A stretch of 64,000 nucleotides of DNA from Knufia peltigerae (taxonomy: Eukaryota; Ascomycota; Eurotiomycetes; Chaetothyriales; Trichomeriaceae), in contig JAPDRN010000006.1 of the NCBI GenBank assembly GCA_030247855.1, positions 558,001-622,000 of the forward strand, written 5' to 3'. The notes below the pieces were generated by a model that saw only the letters and a program-made list of their open reading frames with translations, was not told the DNA's origin and searched no databases. Of this stretch, positions 24,594 to 35,569 are shown piece by piece (position 1 is the stretch's first letter; each line of letters opens with the position of its first letter). A program made the translations under genes and the position numbers.

Positions 24594-25934
24594 TACGTCG
24601 GTCGTGTGACTCGTTGCTGAGGCCTTTGTTAGGTAAGATGTGCCGGCTGCGGTGTAGGTCTCCGTCAATTTCTGATGGTGGCTTGTACACCAGGCGAAAT
24701 TGTTGACCTTCAAGGCCGCGCTGGCCTCTCCTCAGAGAAAGAGCAGTCTTGAAACAGAAACAAATGCGCCGCAGAAAGATGCAAAAAAGCACACGGTGGT
24801 GATACATGCATTGGAGTTTGGAGAACGATCGAGACTGGGGGTCTTTGCGCAGGATATGTACGACGTTTCGAGCCCGGCAACTTTGCGGTTGGAGATGAAG
24901 CGGAAAGGTAGAGGCTCATGACCCGGTCAGCGTCCTGTGGTACAACCCAGTCAAGAAATTGGGCTTCGGATAGCAAATGCGACAGAGTAAGAGTGCCAGC
25001 GGTCCTGTGTTGCCAATGACGACCTAACAACAAAAGGCCTGTTTGGGATTAGTGGCCACTAAGCCACCCGAAAGTTGCAAGCGAGCCGAGGCCTAGTGGC
25101 ATTAGTGGCCGCTAAAAGGCAGCACTCTAGTCTGGGCCGCTAATGCAGGGGCCACATCGTCGCTTTTCCATCTTTTGTTTAGCTGAACACGGTTACAGTG
25201 CAACGAGTTGTCGATGGAGTTGTCCAGATTACGAGGCCTATGGAGTCCTAGTCCGGATATCAGGAACATGTCCCGCCTACTCGCAGCCTGGTGAGCCTGG
25301 TGATGGCTTCATCCTGGAACCAATCCACCGGTTTAATGATTGTCAGGGGGTTTGTCGCTGATTTTTCTAGAAGGAACATCCCAAGTCTGGTTGTCATGGA
25401 GACCTCGACCCTGGTCCGATCTGCTTACATCCTTCACTCGCTGGGGGCTCTTGATGAAACAAAAGACTCTCGGACACACTGCACACGCACTCAAGAAGCG
25501 ATATATACTGTAGAAGAGTCCGAGGGTCACACTTGTCATGGCTTTGCCTGCGCATGTGACCATGAGTTGAACCGTAGCCGGGCCATCATGATAGAAAGCA
25601 TATCAATATCCACGTCAAAATCTCCTAGAGGATAGCCTTGTCACAGGCCTCAAGGTGGTTCGAACTCCATGTCAAATCCGTCACAAATGCGTTTTTGTTT
25701 GGGAGGTGATATCACTGCTTCCCACCCACGCAACATGTCATGCCGCAGCAGATCATGCAAGCAATTTACTATTATTGAACCTCCATGAAAATCCGGGGAG
25801 TGACATGGTCGAAGCGGCTAGGATAGTGATGAACGCCAGTCACGACACTCGTAGAGGATTTCAGAATTTCGGAATTTACACATCAACTCATTACCGTCCT
25901 TACCCATCATATATGTATATCTGCTATAGTTGAA
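24594..25934. other. Intergenic region with TTAGTGGCC palindromes
   Basis: About 1.3 kb without a supported gene. A perfect 14-base palindrome TTAGTGGCCACTAA lies at 25049-25062 and a one-mismatch copy TTAGTGGCCGCTAA at 25102-25115; partial copies lie at 25094 and 25134. Confidence 0.5.
25049..25115. repeat. Paired TTAGTGGCC[A/G]CTAA palindromes
   Basis: Two 14-base palindromes, 39 bases apart, upstream of the STE20-like kinase gene. They could be operator-like sites or the end of a small degenerate element. Confidence 0.45.
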
Positions 25935-27482
25935 TTATATGTGCGGGCTGTCGAGTATGGTACTTCTGGCACCTCGCATCCCGGAATCCGAGGTGCCAGT
26001 GGCAGTGGCTGTATCGTCGTGACTCGTGTCCCATTCTCTCATCAAGTCACTGACAGTTCTGGTCAGTTTACTTGGAGTTAGTTTCTCGATTTCCGGCCAC
26101 GGCAATCCGTCTTCAGTTTTCTTCCCAACCGAAACACGAGCCTTGTCCCGAACGCTGACTGGTGAATCCCATGCATCCCAGGCATCGTCCATTTCGTCTT
26201 CATGATCATTGGAGTCTGGGAGAAGACTGGGTGGATTAGATGAATCTGTGCTGCTCTTCTGCTGTATATGACCACTTGATTTATCTGATTTGGCCACCGA
26301 ATTCGACATCGGTCTTTGTGGGGTGTCTAGGCCAAATTCTCTCCAGAATGATGGCTCCTTTGGCGCCGTCTTTCGAGATTCAGTAGTCGTGGCATCCTTA
26401 CCGGCTCGCTTTTGATGTGGTCTGACAGGCCGCTGCTGCGCAACCGTCCCATTGATGCCTTCTTCTCCCACGGTAGCTTGTCTGATATCTTCAAGGAATG
26501 TCCACAGTCCATCGCGTACTCCATCATACACCTGCTTGCCTTGCTTGACAAGGACGTCCGCAGATGGCACTGAGCGGCGATGGGCTGCTAGCTCTTTATA
26601 TGTCTTGCCGAATCCAAGCTGTAGAGGTTCGCCGGCAATCAAACTATCTAGGGTTGACATCCTTGACAGTGATGGTTGGACCGCGTGGGCATCGGTAGTG
26701 ACTGCCGCTGCGCCGGTGCGGAAGCTGGTCATTTCATCGGGCGACAGTATGGTGCTGACCTGGTTCGGCTTGCTGGATGTCGGACTAAGAAGACTCAACG
26801 TTCGAGTATGTCGACCGCCCTCAAAGACTCTCTTAGAACCTTTTCTCGCCAGACCAGTGGTCGGAGTGCCACCATAAGATGGGGAAACGAGTTGATGCCT
26901 CTCTACGATGGCGCGCTTCCGTCTGCGTTCTTCATCGACTTCGTCCTCGGAGGGTTCTCGCGCTCCGACATCATTCAGAGCAAGCGGCTGTAACTTTTTG
27001 ACATGTTTCACCTCATCCCTCTTCTTGTTAGCTTCGTACGCAGCCCATTGTTTCTTTAATCCTAGAAGGTCTGTCTCTGCCCTTTGCAACTCCTCTTTCA
27101 ACTCCAGAACCCTTCTTTCCTGGGCGGCAAGCAGTGTCAGGAAGTCTGTGCTTCCTCTTTTATTGACGTCCCGCACATTTTCCTGTAAGTCCGGGCTCTT
27201 GAACGGCGCTGCCCGAGGACGAGGAGATGATCTAGCAGAGTCGATGGGGCTCGCAAGGATGCTTGAACCAGCGGTGGGTGATGGAGATACTTGAGCATTT
27301 GTAGGTAGGAGAATGGGGAAGTTCAGTGAAAGTCCTTTGGTGTGTCTCTTGGAAATAGTCTCGACTCTTCCGCTCGTTCGTGTTGGACTTGAGGGCGTGG
27401 ACTCGTCGGGACCCGTATCGACCAGCGACTCTGGCACGGTCATGAGCGACTGCGTCGACATCGGTCTAGATTTGGTGGCCAT
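25935..27482 (-). CDS. Unrecognised fungal protein with central coiled coil
   Basis: A single 515-residue frame begins at the first true ATG (MATKSRPMSTQSL). It is mostly Ser/Thr/Pro-rich and probably disordered, with one strong heptad region at about 130-180 (LAAQERRVLELKEELQRAE) followed by a Lys-rich patch. A further conserved-looking segment lies at about 300-350 (YDGVRDGLWTFLEDIRQATV), which is amphipathic and includes the Trp/Phe pattern of a short structured motif. There is no signal peptide or membrane segment. It recalls the fungal DUF4048 proteins, which I could not test. No function is assigned. Confidence 0.72.
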   Translation of the reverse strand: MATKSRPMSTQSLMTVPESLVDTGPDESTPSSPTRTSGRVETISKRHTKGLSLNFPILLPTNAQVSPSPTAGSSILASPIDSARSSPRPRAAPFKSPDLQENVRDVNKRGSTDFLTLLAAQERRVLELKEELQRAETDLLGLKKQWAAYEANKKRDEVKHVKKLQPLALNDVGAREPSEDEVDEERRRKRAIVERHQLVSPSYGGTPTTGLARKGSKRVFEGGRHTRTLSLLSPTSSKPNQVSTILSPDEMTSFRTGAAAVTTDAHAVQPSLSRMSTLDSLIAGEPLQLGFGKTYKELAAHRRSVPSADVLVKQGKQVYDGVRDGLWTFLEDIRQATVGEEGINGTVAQQRPVRPHQKRAGKDATTTESRKTAPKEPSFWREFGLDTPQRPMSNSVAKSDKSSGHIQQKSSTDSSNPPSLLPDSNDHEDEMDDAWDAWDSPVSVRDKARVSVGKKTEDGLPWPEIEKLTPSKLTRTVSDLMREWDTSHDDTATATGTSDSGMRGARSTILDSPHI

Positions 27483-28435
27483 GTGGATGCAAATCACGAC
27501 TTCGCGATTAGATTGTAGAGTGACAGGTGATCAGAGCTCAAGATGATGATGTCGAGACATGGATCTTGGAAGGCGAAGAATGGAAGTGGTGGCAAAAGCA
27601 GGCCTGGCGTTCGAAAATTTCCACCTCTAATCGACCAGCGCCTACGGAAGACGACGGCTTGGACTTCAAATCATTAAGTCATGATCGTAAAGAGGGCATA
27701 GTTATTCGTGAGCGGAAGTGAGAAGGCAATTTACCTGGGGAAGAAGGAGAATGGAATTGGAGATGAATGTGTTGACAGGTGCCAAATTAGGTGACGGGGC
27801 CCTTGTCCTTGTCCATGCAGCTGCACCACCGGAAACGAAGCCACAGCAGCCCCCGGGCAGTCAATATGGGGCCTGCATGACCATGTTCCTTGTTCGCAGC
27901 GAGATCACATCATGCGTACAGAGCCTCGTGCTACGTACTCCCTACTCCTATCTCGAATTCATCAAATTTGAGATGGAAACGAAATCCAAGCCATGTCGAT
28001 GGATACCTGATATGGCCATCAACTGAGTAGAAATAAAGGAAAAGTGTCACTGCTGTGCTCCATATGTGAGTGTTTAGGTCTACATACCCAGGTCTACATA
28101 CCCCCTTGGCAAGGGTTGTGTGATATATCGATGTTGTTAACAATGTCTTTCACGCCCATTTTACCGCCCAATGCAGAGCCAAAGAGTAAGGAAAACAAAT
28201 ACAGAAGTTTTCGTTCAAGTCATGATCTCCAATATGCCGTCCAACCAGCCGCGTATTCCAGATCTTTAATTCAGTCTCTTGTCAAATGCATCAACAAACA
28301 GGGTATATGGCTTCGATGCTTTCTAAGATAAATCTTCGGCGTCTCTTTTGCCATGGATTTCCTTTTCATGTGGTATATTGATAATGAATATACAAGGAAC
28401 GATGATTTTCAAAGACAGTCTTCTGGTGTGAACAA
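27483..28435. other. Intergenic region
   Basis: Promoter of the coiled-coil gene and 3' flank of the GH76 gene. No gene is seen in about 950 bases. Confidence 0.5.
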
Positions 28436-29881
28436 TCACATAATGATCCAAATACTTCCGCCGACGATGATGGAAACGCCCAGGATCGTCAAAATAGCTG
28501 CTCCGGCTTTGTCGGCAGTTGTGATAGGTTTTTGTTTCTGGATTGGTGAGGCGTCCTTGCCGTTGCCAGCATTGGGGTCTTCCTTCGAAGTACCACCCGT
28601 CTTGACAGATTTAGGAGCAATTCCCGGATGAATGGTGGTGGCGCCTATTACGCTCAAGGCTTGCATCTACAAATCGTCAGCCATATCTTTTACAAAAATT
28701 GCGAGTATCATCTCAAGACGTACCTGTTGGCCGACACCACTTGAACTGTCCCAAGTGGCGTACCACCGACGCCCACACATTCGCCCATTATTTCCTCCAG
28801 TACATTGCTGTGCAGCGGCGGCGGCGCTGGCGGTCAGTTTCGGCATGATCATGTCGTGGGTACTGGGTACCAGGAGGGTTGTCACAGCCATCCATCGAGA
28901 CAGGTATGCTTTGAAACTGCTTTGATCGTTGTTACAATTCGCTGCAGGCTCGCACTGGAATTCTGACATGACGTTGCCACCATATTCTTTAGGAAAGAAC
29001 AAGACTTCTGCCCCGTTCAGAATACTCATGACTCGTTGCTCCCACGTCGGATCACCATTGGTGTAGTTATACATGTACGCCGCACCCATGAGCATGGTAC
29101 CATAATTGTACGTCCACGCGTAGTGTGCGACATCTGTGCAATTGTTGTTGGAATCAGTATTGTCCCAGATGTAGAGATTGCCATCCTGTGTTTGGAATAA
29201 AGGACTAGATGCCATCCAATCCCACATCTTGACGGCCCAGTCAGCATAAGTTTGATTGCCCGTGTAATATGCCAATCGAGCGGCGATCTGGAAATTCCCT
29301 CCGTTCGAGATGGTGTTCTTCAAGTTGTATCCAGGGTTGAACTGGTAGACCTGCCATCGCATTCCGCCACCGCATGTGGTATCGTCCCACAGATCCTGTT
29401 GGAAGTTGAAGACGGCCTGAGCCAGAGCAATCCAGGAGGGGATATTACCACCCGCTTCGGGGAAGTTTGCCTCGGCAGCATCCAGAGCAGTAAAGGCCCA
29501 AAACGCCTGATCGTCGACACCCATGTTCTTGCTTTGGTTGGGAGGATTGAAGTTTTCATCGGGTCCTATCTGAAAGGCTAAGGCCTGGGATACCACGGGA
29601 TTGTAGCTGGTGTCGCCCGTGTATTGCCAGTAATTAATTAACGAGCCGAACATGGCGCCTGCTTCCCACCAATAATAACATTCTGTTGATGCACACGGCC
29701 CTGGAAGTATGCCAGGTACCTGTCCGGTCTGATTGCCAGAGTAATACGTCATCATATCGTAGGCAAGGGTCGAGGTAACGGACTTGACTGAGTCCAGGCT
29801 GCTCACTTCCAGAGTGATTCCATTGACAACAGACAAAAGGCCGACCAGCGGAGTGAGAAGGGAAGATATGCTGGACTTCAT
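28436..29881 (-). CDS. GH76 mannan endo-1,6-alpha-mannosidase (Dcw1/Dfg5 family)
   Basis: A secreted, membrane- or GPI-attached enzyme thought to cut GPI glycans and cross-link mannoproteins to the cell wall. Exons 29881-28724 and 28666-28436 give 462 residues (57-bp intron, phase 0). Residues 1-21 form the signal peptide (LLTPLVGLLSVVNG). The catalytic Asp pair is in NMGVDDQAFWAF (123-124). Further family marks are ECYYWWEAGAMFGSLI, NGGNFQIAARLAYYTGN and YNYGTMLMGAAYMYNYT. Cysteines near CGRRW close the catalytic domain. After a charged linker, the last 20 residues are hydrophobic (AAILTILGVSIIVGGSIW), a GPI signal or membrane anchor. The frame begun upstream of 29881 has no ATG. Confidence 0.94.
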
Positions 29882-31016
29882 GACTCTGGAACCTGGGCGA
29901 CTGATCGCAACCAAAGGAAATTCACACTGCGGGTGTTTGCATAGGCCACCTAGCGACTGAACAAGTTGCCCCAAGCTCACAATGTCGAGGTATATAGGAA
30001 GGACGCCCAAGAGAGCCAAGAGTCGGACTGCCTGAAGAAGTGTTTGGGACTTTCGAGGGCGCGTCAGAGGTTACGAAGCGAGTGACAGGGGGAGGAGCTG
30101 AGAGAGAGTCCGCCAACGACTATTCGAGACGATTGCTACTCCGTATTGAGTCCGAAAACGAGAGTGTGGGAGAATCGGCTGCTGCTGCTGTCCGTAGCGA
30201 GAGAATACTGAAGGAGAAAAGGATGAAGAGGTTTGCAGGAAGGTTGGTGAAGAAGTGAGTAAGACGTAACAAGCCTGCGGTGCAGAGACCAAGCCCAAGA
30301 AAACAAGCAGGCGGGTGGACAAGCACAGAGTCTCCGTACAGTCACCTACAGTACAATAATGGAGGTGGGAGGGAAAGGAAAAAGGGCCTGGACTGGGTGG
30401 CCCGGGTGGCATCAGCACCGTTCATTAGGGACTTACAGAGAAGATAGGACACATCAGGACTCGTGGACAGGTGGATGGCAGCAATCTGGGCTGGCTTGGT
30501 GATGCTTTACAGACAAGACGAGGCGCCGGCGCAAGCGCGACACCAAAGACAGCGGCCAAGCCTTGGCATTTCTTGGGATGAAACATTGCCCTCTACCCGC
30601 TGCGTCGCCCACCAATCGTATGGACCCAGCCCTCATAGAAAAGGCCCGTGTCGTCCGCCTCGAGGCGCAGCAAGATGGCAATGATCCATCTGATTTCCCT
30701 ACACATGTACGGACTATCTCAGATACAGACGACATGTTAGTATTGAACTCGGTACGGAGGACGGAATACAAAGACTCGATTTGTTGGTTGTACAGAGGAT
30801 TCATTCCCTGTGTGTCTAAACTCATCGATGCCGCGCATTGAACAGCAAACGTTTCTATGATGCTTCATACATGGATCATTTCGGCTCGTTACATACCTTT
30901 GACCATGGAAATATTTGCAATGCTCCGCCTGCGCCTTCGCTAAAATTTATGCAGGCATCTCAATGATACCAAAGTTTGCGTGAAGAAAAAAAAGAGATGC
31001 CATCGTCAGTGTTGAT
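29882..31016. other. Intergenic region
   Basis: GH76 promoter and 3' flank of the TRK gene. A TACTCCGTA copy lies at 30137. No gene is supported in about 1.1 kb. Confidence 0.5.
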
Positions 31017-33629
31017 TTAGTCCTGGTGATGTAACGGGTTCTCCTCCCGGATTGCGTCCACCTCGTTCGCAAGCTTGAACATGCCTATCCCCAACCCACG
31101 TCGAGCACTGGGCACATGTCCATCAGCACCACTGCCAGCTGTGGTATTGGTGTTACCTCGTGGTCGTGGATCAGCTCCATCACGGTCGGCTGAATAATAA
31201 CCAGAGGTGAGTCCGGTTTCAGGGCGGAACTGACGCCCTTCCATATTGCCATCCACGGCCGACATCGTAGACAGAGCTCCAATAGACGATCTTCTTCGTC
31301 GCAGTACCCGCTCGGATTCTTTGGCCTCTTTCTCCTGGAGGCTTTCAGAGGGCAGCAGAATGGCACGGTCCAATTCGTAGGGTAGACCACGGTGTCGTCC
31401 TCGAATTTGCATGGCAATAATGACCAACTTTGACAGTGTGTGGAATTGAGATGAGAAAGAAGCATTACTGGTAGGGTAACCCAGAGACAAGCCAACTGTT
31501 CCGTATGCTGAGACAATTTCAAACAAGACCGAAAATAAGGTAAACGCATATTCGTTGCTGTTCTGTAACCGGCCTCCCTCCACAATGGCGATGATGAACA
31601 TACCCAAAAAGATATACCACAGGTCGAACGAAAGCTGCTTTCGCAAGTGGGCTCCAACATAACTGGGCTCTTTGCCATCTTCGTCCTCGTCACCAGAACC
31701 ATAAATCCCCAAGCTCTTCTCCTCGTAAACGTTCGTTCGACGCATCGAAATGGCGATTGGGAAAACTGAAATGTACATCATAATAAGATAACTAACCTGA
31801 ATCGCCGGGTGAAGTTCCGCCAGGTTGACGACGGAAAAGCCTGCTGTCCTGGTCGCAGAAGCTTGAAAGAGACCATCGACAAAGCGGATTCCAGGCGGGA
31901 TCTGCTCAATGATGGGATCGTTTAGATCCAGAATTATGAAGAAGATCAGATCAAGACCATTGAGGATGATCAAGATCGCAAAAAGCCACCATGTTGCGTT
32001 TCGCGGGAATAACAGTGTGAAGCACCGACGGGGATGGTCCAGAAGAAATCGCAGTTCCTCCCACAAAGCACAACCAACTGGCACACACTTGGACACAACC
32101 CAAATGACGAACCGCAACATGCATGGGAAGCCGGTGTTGCCGATGACGATGAGAAATGTCATCAAAAGCAGCGGGAAAATAGCCTTGCCAAACGATATCA
32201 TGGAATTGTTGGTGAGGGTGAAGCCCAGATCATTGAATGCAGACCCGGCAGTAAAGATTCCCCACCAGACACGGCCTTGGCCCTGTGAGGTGACTACATG
32301 GCCGTACGGCTGTGTATGCAGGATCCACGGAATCAAACAAATGACGCCGAGTATGTGGAAGGAGAAGAAATATACCACCAGGATCAAGGCGAGTGTCTTG
32401 AGGGCACGATATTCGATACCGCCGAGCTCTTCCCTCTGTTCCTCAGTCAGGTTGACGAAAAACGAGTTGCGTCCGATGGTCGGCTCCCAGGTCAGGTAGG
32501 GTGCTGGCTCCATGGTGCGAGCAGTGTTGCTGCGCTGAAGCGACCGGAATGTCATCGACCTTCCTCTCCTAAGGTTGGACCCAGGTCCGGTGGCAGGATC
32601 GTATGCATCTCGCGGCTGCGTGGACTGTCTCGTGTTGAGGCGTGGGAAGGTCGTAACTCGGTCAGTACGCTCGCGAATGAAATTAGGCTCATTGATAGTG
32701 ATGTGGGTAGGTCCGGCACCCTCGGCACCCTGCGCAAGTTCCGTACTCCGCTTCTGGGTGATCTTGTTGGCTCGTGGGAGGTCATTGTCACTTGTGACCT
32801 GACGACGTAACCTGTTGTCAATGCCATCGTTGACATTCTCAGGTTTCCTGCCGAGCTCGAATTCTCGGGGACTGGGGATTCGCAAAGCGGTGGTGTCAGA
32901 TGGATTGCGCTGATTCTCCAGGAACCGGATGTGCTGTTCCGGACTCAACTGTTGTGGCAGTCGAACATCATCTGTGGACCGGCTCTGCCGAAGGCGCAGT
33001 TCGATGTCTTGGGATGACGATCGTCCAACGTCGTCGCTAGTACAAGGAGAGGTTTTCGAGGGCTCGAGAACTTTCCCGTTGGCCTCGTCTTCTCCTGCAA
33101 CTTTCTCCAGCGCAGGTGATTCAGGGTGTGCAGTATGTCGTAGGATTTTGATAGCCCGCCCTCTCACACCCACAGGGTCCTTGGCTACTTCAGGATCCTC
33201 CTTGATAAAAGTGTTCGTTCTTGATCGAGATTTCGTGCGTCGCAACATTTTGGAAGCATGCACTACATCTTTGAATCTCTTCTCAAACCAATACAAGCGT
33301 GCAAAAACAACCGCCGAGTGTATGACAATTGGATTGCAAACCATGGCTCCAAAATAGAAAAGGAACTGTTGCCCTGTATGGACCAAATCCACGTCGATGG
33401 TGTTGAGGCCACTTTGTGTGCAGGAGCCGGATGCAAAGAATAGAGCGTTGATGTAGGACATCTCTCCTTGCACATATATAAGAACCGATAACAAAAGTGA
33501 CATCCCTATCAGGTATAGGTAATGCACTGTAATAAAATTGAGCCTCCTCTTGATAAAGACATCCGGAATGATGTTTCTCTTGCAAAATCCCCATACATCT
33601 AAAGCCCATTGAGGGATTTGAAAGGCCAT
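31017..33629 (-). CDS. trk1: TRK-type potassium transporter
   Basis: High-affinity K+ uptake at the plasma membrane, driven by the potential made by the H+-ATPase. One uninterrupted frame of 870 residues starts at the first true ATG (MAFQIPQWAL). The first membrane/pore unit lies at about 20-110, with the selectivity-filter region SCTQSGLNT. A long cytosolic, Ser/Arg-rich loop (about 130-400) is typical of fungal TRK proteins. The remaining pore units follow (FTAGSAFNDLGFTL, SATRTAGFSVVNL, and SAYGTVGLSLGYP), so all four P-loops can be seen. The tail is hydrophilic. In yeast such proteins respond to kinases acting on the loop; that is family knowledge, not visible here. Confidence 0.95.
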   Translation of the reverse strand: MAFQIPQWALDVWGFCKRNIIPDVFIKRRLNFITVHYLYLIGMSLLLSVLIYVQGEMSYINALFFASGSCTQSGLNTIDVDLVHTGQQFLFYFGAMVCNPIVIHSAVVFARLYWFEKRFKDVVHASKMLRRTKSRSRTNTFIKEDPEVAKDPVGVRGRAIKILRHTAHPESPALEKVAGEDEANGKVLEPSKTSPCTSDDVGRSSSQDIELRLRQSRSTDDVRLPQQLSPEQHIRFLENQRNPSDTTALRIPSPREFELGRKPENVNDGIDNRLRRQVTSDNDLPRANKITQKRSTELAQGAEGAGPTHITINEPNFIRERTDRVTTFPRLNTRQSTQPRDAYDPATGPGSNLRRGRSMTFRSLQRSNTARTMEPAPYLTWEPTIGRNSFFVNLTEEQREELGGIEYRALKTLALILVVYFFSFHILGVICLIPWILHTQPYGHVVTSQGQGRVWWGIFTAGSAFNDLGFTLTNNSMISFGKAIFPLLLMTFLIVIGNTGFPCMLRFVIWVVSKCVPVGCALWEELRFLLDHPRRCFTLLFPRNATWWLFAILIILNGLDLIFFIILDLNDPIIEQIPPGIRFVDGLFQASATRTAGFSVVNLAELHPAIQVSYLIMMYISVFPIAISMRRTNVYEEKSLGIYGSGDEDEDGKEPSYVGAHLRKQLSFDLWYIFLGMFIIAIVEGGRLQNSNEYAFTLFSVLFEIVSAYGTVGLSLGYPTSNASFSSQFHTLSKLVIIAMQIRGRHRGLPYELDRAILLPSESLQEKEAKESERVLRRRRSSIGALSTMSAVDGNMEGRQFRPETGLTSGYYSADRDGADPRPRGNTNTTAGSGADGHVPSARRGLGIGMFKLANEVDAIREENPLHHQD

Positions 33630-34607
33630 CTTGCCGGGGTAACAAGATTCCTCCAAAGGGGAAGGGACCAAGACAATGTCTTCGTAGGAGGTCAGGGTGA
33701 ACTCGACGGTCGAGGAAGCTGCGAGTCAAGGGTGCCAGAGCCTATGGAAAGTTGGCCTGCGTGGTCATGGTCAGGTGTCGAAGAAGGGGACTGTGGCCGA
33801 GATGGCAGAGAGATGATGGCGGAGGGATGGCATGATCGTGGGTGTTTGTGAGAGCAGTGCTGTATGATCGACGTTCAAAGACGTGGAAGCACAAGAAACA
33901 ACCGCAGCGAACAACGAAGTAGTATGAGGACAAAAAAGATTGGATGTCGGTAGAATAAACTGCAGGCAATATGGAGCACGAGCTAGAGAGGTGGCGGCGA
34001 TGAATGACGCCAAGTTTCTATGGTAGGCACTTTGAGCCTACAGTACTTGTAGGGACGCTTAGGTGTCACTGCCGGGCGGTGCAGGGGTCCCTGGGATGCC
34101 TGTCACATACTGCACATAATGCTTGTTAACGCCTACGCCAAGGTTACGCTGCACCTGTAAGCATGCTTACTACAGCTAGAATAAATCCTGCGGCTAACAA
34201 TACCTCTTCAGGCTCACTAAGCCGGGAGATGCCCTGTTCTAGCTATCGAGATCCCTTCTACTCCGTACTCCGTACAAAATAACAACTCTGACCTTCTCTT
34301 CTCATTGCAACAATTACTCTAGGTTCCGACGATCTTGAGAGCGGGGTGGTGTTCATGCTGTCACCACTGACCTCTTGATAACGCCACTAAACATGCACAT
34401 ACCCAGTACTAAAGAGAAAGCTAACTTTAGCCAGATCTTCCGGCAAATGTTGTTCCCTAGGTAGGACTCGCGGAATATTGTATCCGTACCGCCTGAAACG
34501 AGTCGTTTCGGGCGATTTCTCCCTTGGCGCAAACATTGCAGACGAACGTTACACGAGGTACAAGGAAAGATCTTTGCTGAACAGAGATCTACCGATAGCA
34601 AATCAAC
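33630..34607. other. Divergent promoter region, TRK / SDR
   Basis: About 980 bases without a gene. Two overlapping TACTCCGTA copies lie at 34259-34275. Confidence 0.5.
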
Positions 34608-35526
34608 ATGACACTCTATCCTGGAGTTGCGGTTATCACTGGTGCCGCAGGCACAGGTACGATGCTCTTCCATCTGGCCTCTCATTCCAGTACTAATATC
34701 TGTCCTCCTTCAGGTATCGGCGCGGCCACGGCCAAAGCATTTGCAGAAGCCGGGTGCAAGAGGATTGCCATTACTGATCGTAATGACGAGCTACTCGACA
34801 AGACCAAGAGTGCCATCTCCTCTGCATGGCCCGATGTCAGAGTCTACTCTGAAGCCGGGGACGTTTCCCAAGAAGATTTTGTCAATGCTTTCATGAATCG
34901 CGTCGTCGATACATTTGGTTCCATCGATTATGCAGTCAATTGCGCCGGCGTCTTGGGCCAGAGTTTGAGATCGCACGAGATGGACGCTGCAGAGTTTGAT
35001 CGCGTCAATTCGGTCAATTATCGTGGCTGTTGGCTCGCGTCCCGTGCAGAATTGAGGCAAATGGTGACACAAGATCTTCTAGCTGGTGATGATAGCGGCA
35101 GAGCGCCGCAAAGAGGTGCTGTTGTCAATATCGCCAGCCAGCTTGGAATCGTCGGCCGGCCCACTGCCCGTAAGTTGCCAGTCAAGGTATTTTTGCATGA
35201 CTGAAACATGGTGCTCACCCTCGTGGATAGCCCATTATTGTGGAAGCAAAGCCGCTGTCATCTCAATGACACAATGTGACGCGATTGATTACTCCCGAGA
35301 TCATATTCGTGTCAATTGTGTCTGTCCAGGTGTTATCGAGACGCCTATGACTACGTCCGACCAATTCACCATTGACCGATTGAAGCCCGCAATCAATATT
35401 GCACCGATGGGACGAATGGGTCAGCCACAAGAAATCGCGGATGCCGCCTTGTTTCTATGCTCGAACCGAGCAAGCTTCGTCCAAGGGCATGCATTGGTGG
35501 TTGACGGCGGCTACATCATCAATTAA
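34608..35526 (+). CDS. Short-chain dehydrogenase/reductase, FabG-like
   Basis: An NAD(P)-dependent oxidoreductase of 266 residues. Exons 34608-34656, 34714-35169 and 35231-35526 all join in phase 1. The joins restore both active motifs: the first intron interrupts the cofactor loop TGAAGTGIG, the second lies three residues before the catalytic YCGSK. NCAG is near 95 and the Ser of NIASQLGIV is before the second intron. The C-terminus GHALVVDGGYIIN is the classical end of FabG-like enzymes. Substrate unknown. Its 3' end is followed within about 50 bases by a transposon relic, so its native downstream flank may have been lost. Confidence 0.9.
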
Positions 35527-35569
35527 CACCAACAAGGCTGGCCTCATCCATCTCGCCTCTAGCCACGAT

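Noticed and set aside
24900..25640. Frames that might encode a small protein between kinase and coiled-coil genes
   Set aside because: Short, overlapping on both strands, without a signal peptide or known domain.
25640..25665. GGTTCGAACTCC, like a tRNA T-loop
   Set aside because: The flanking bases do not form the T-stem and no acceptor or anticodon arm fits upstream.
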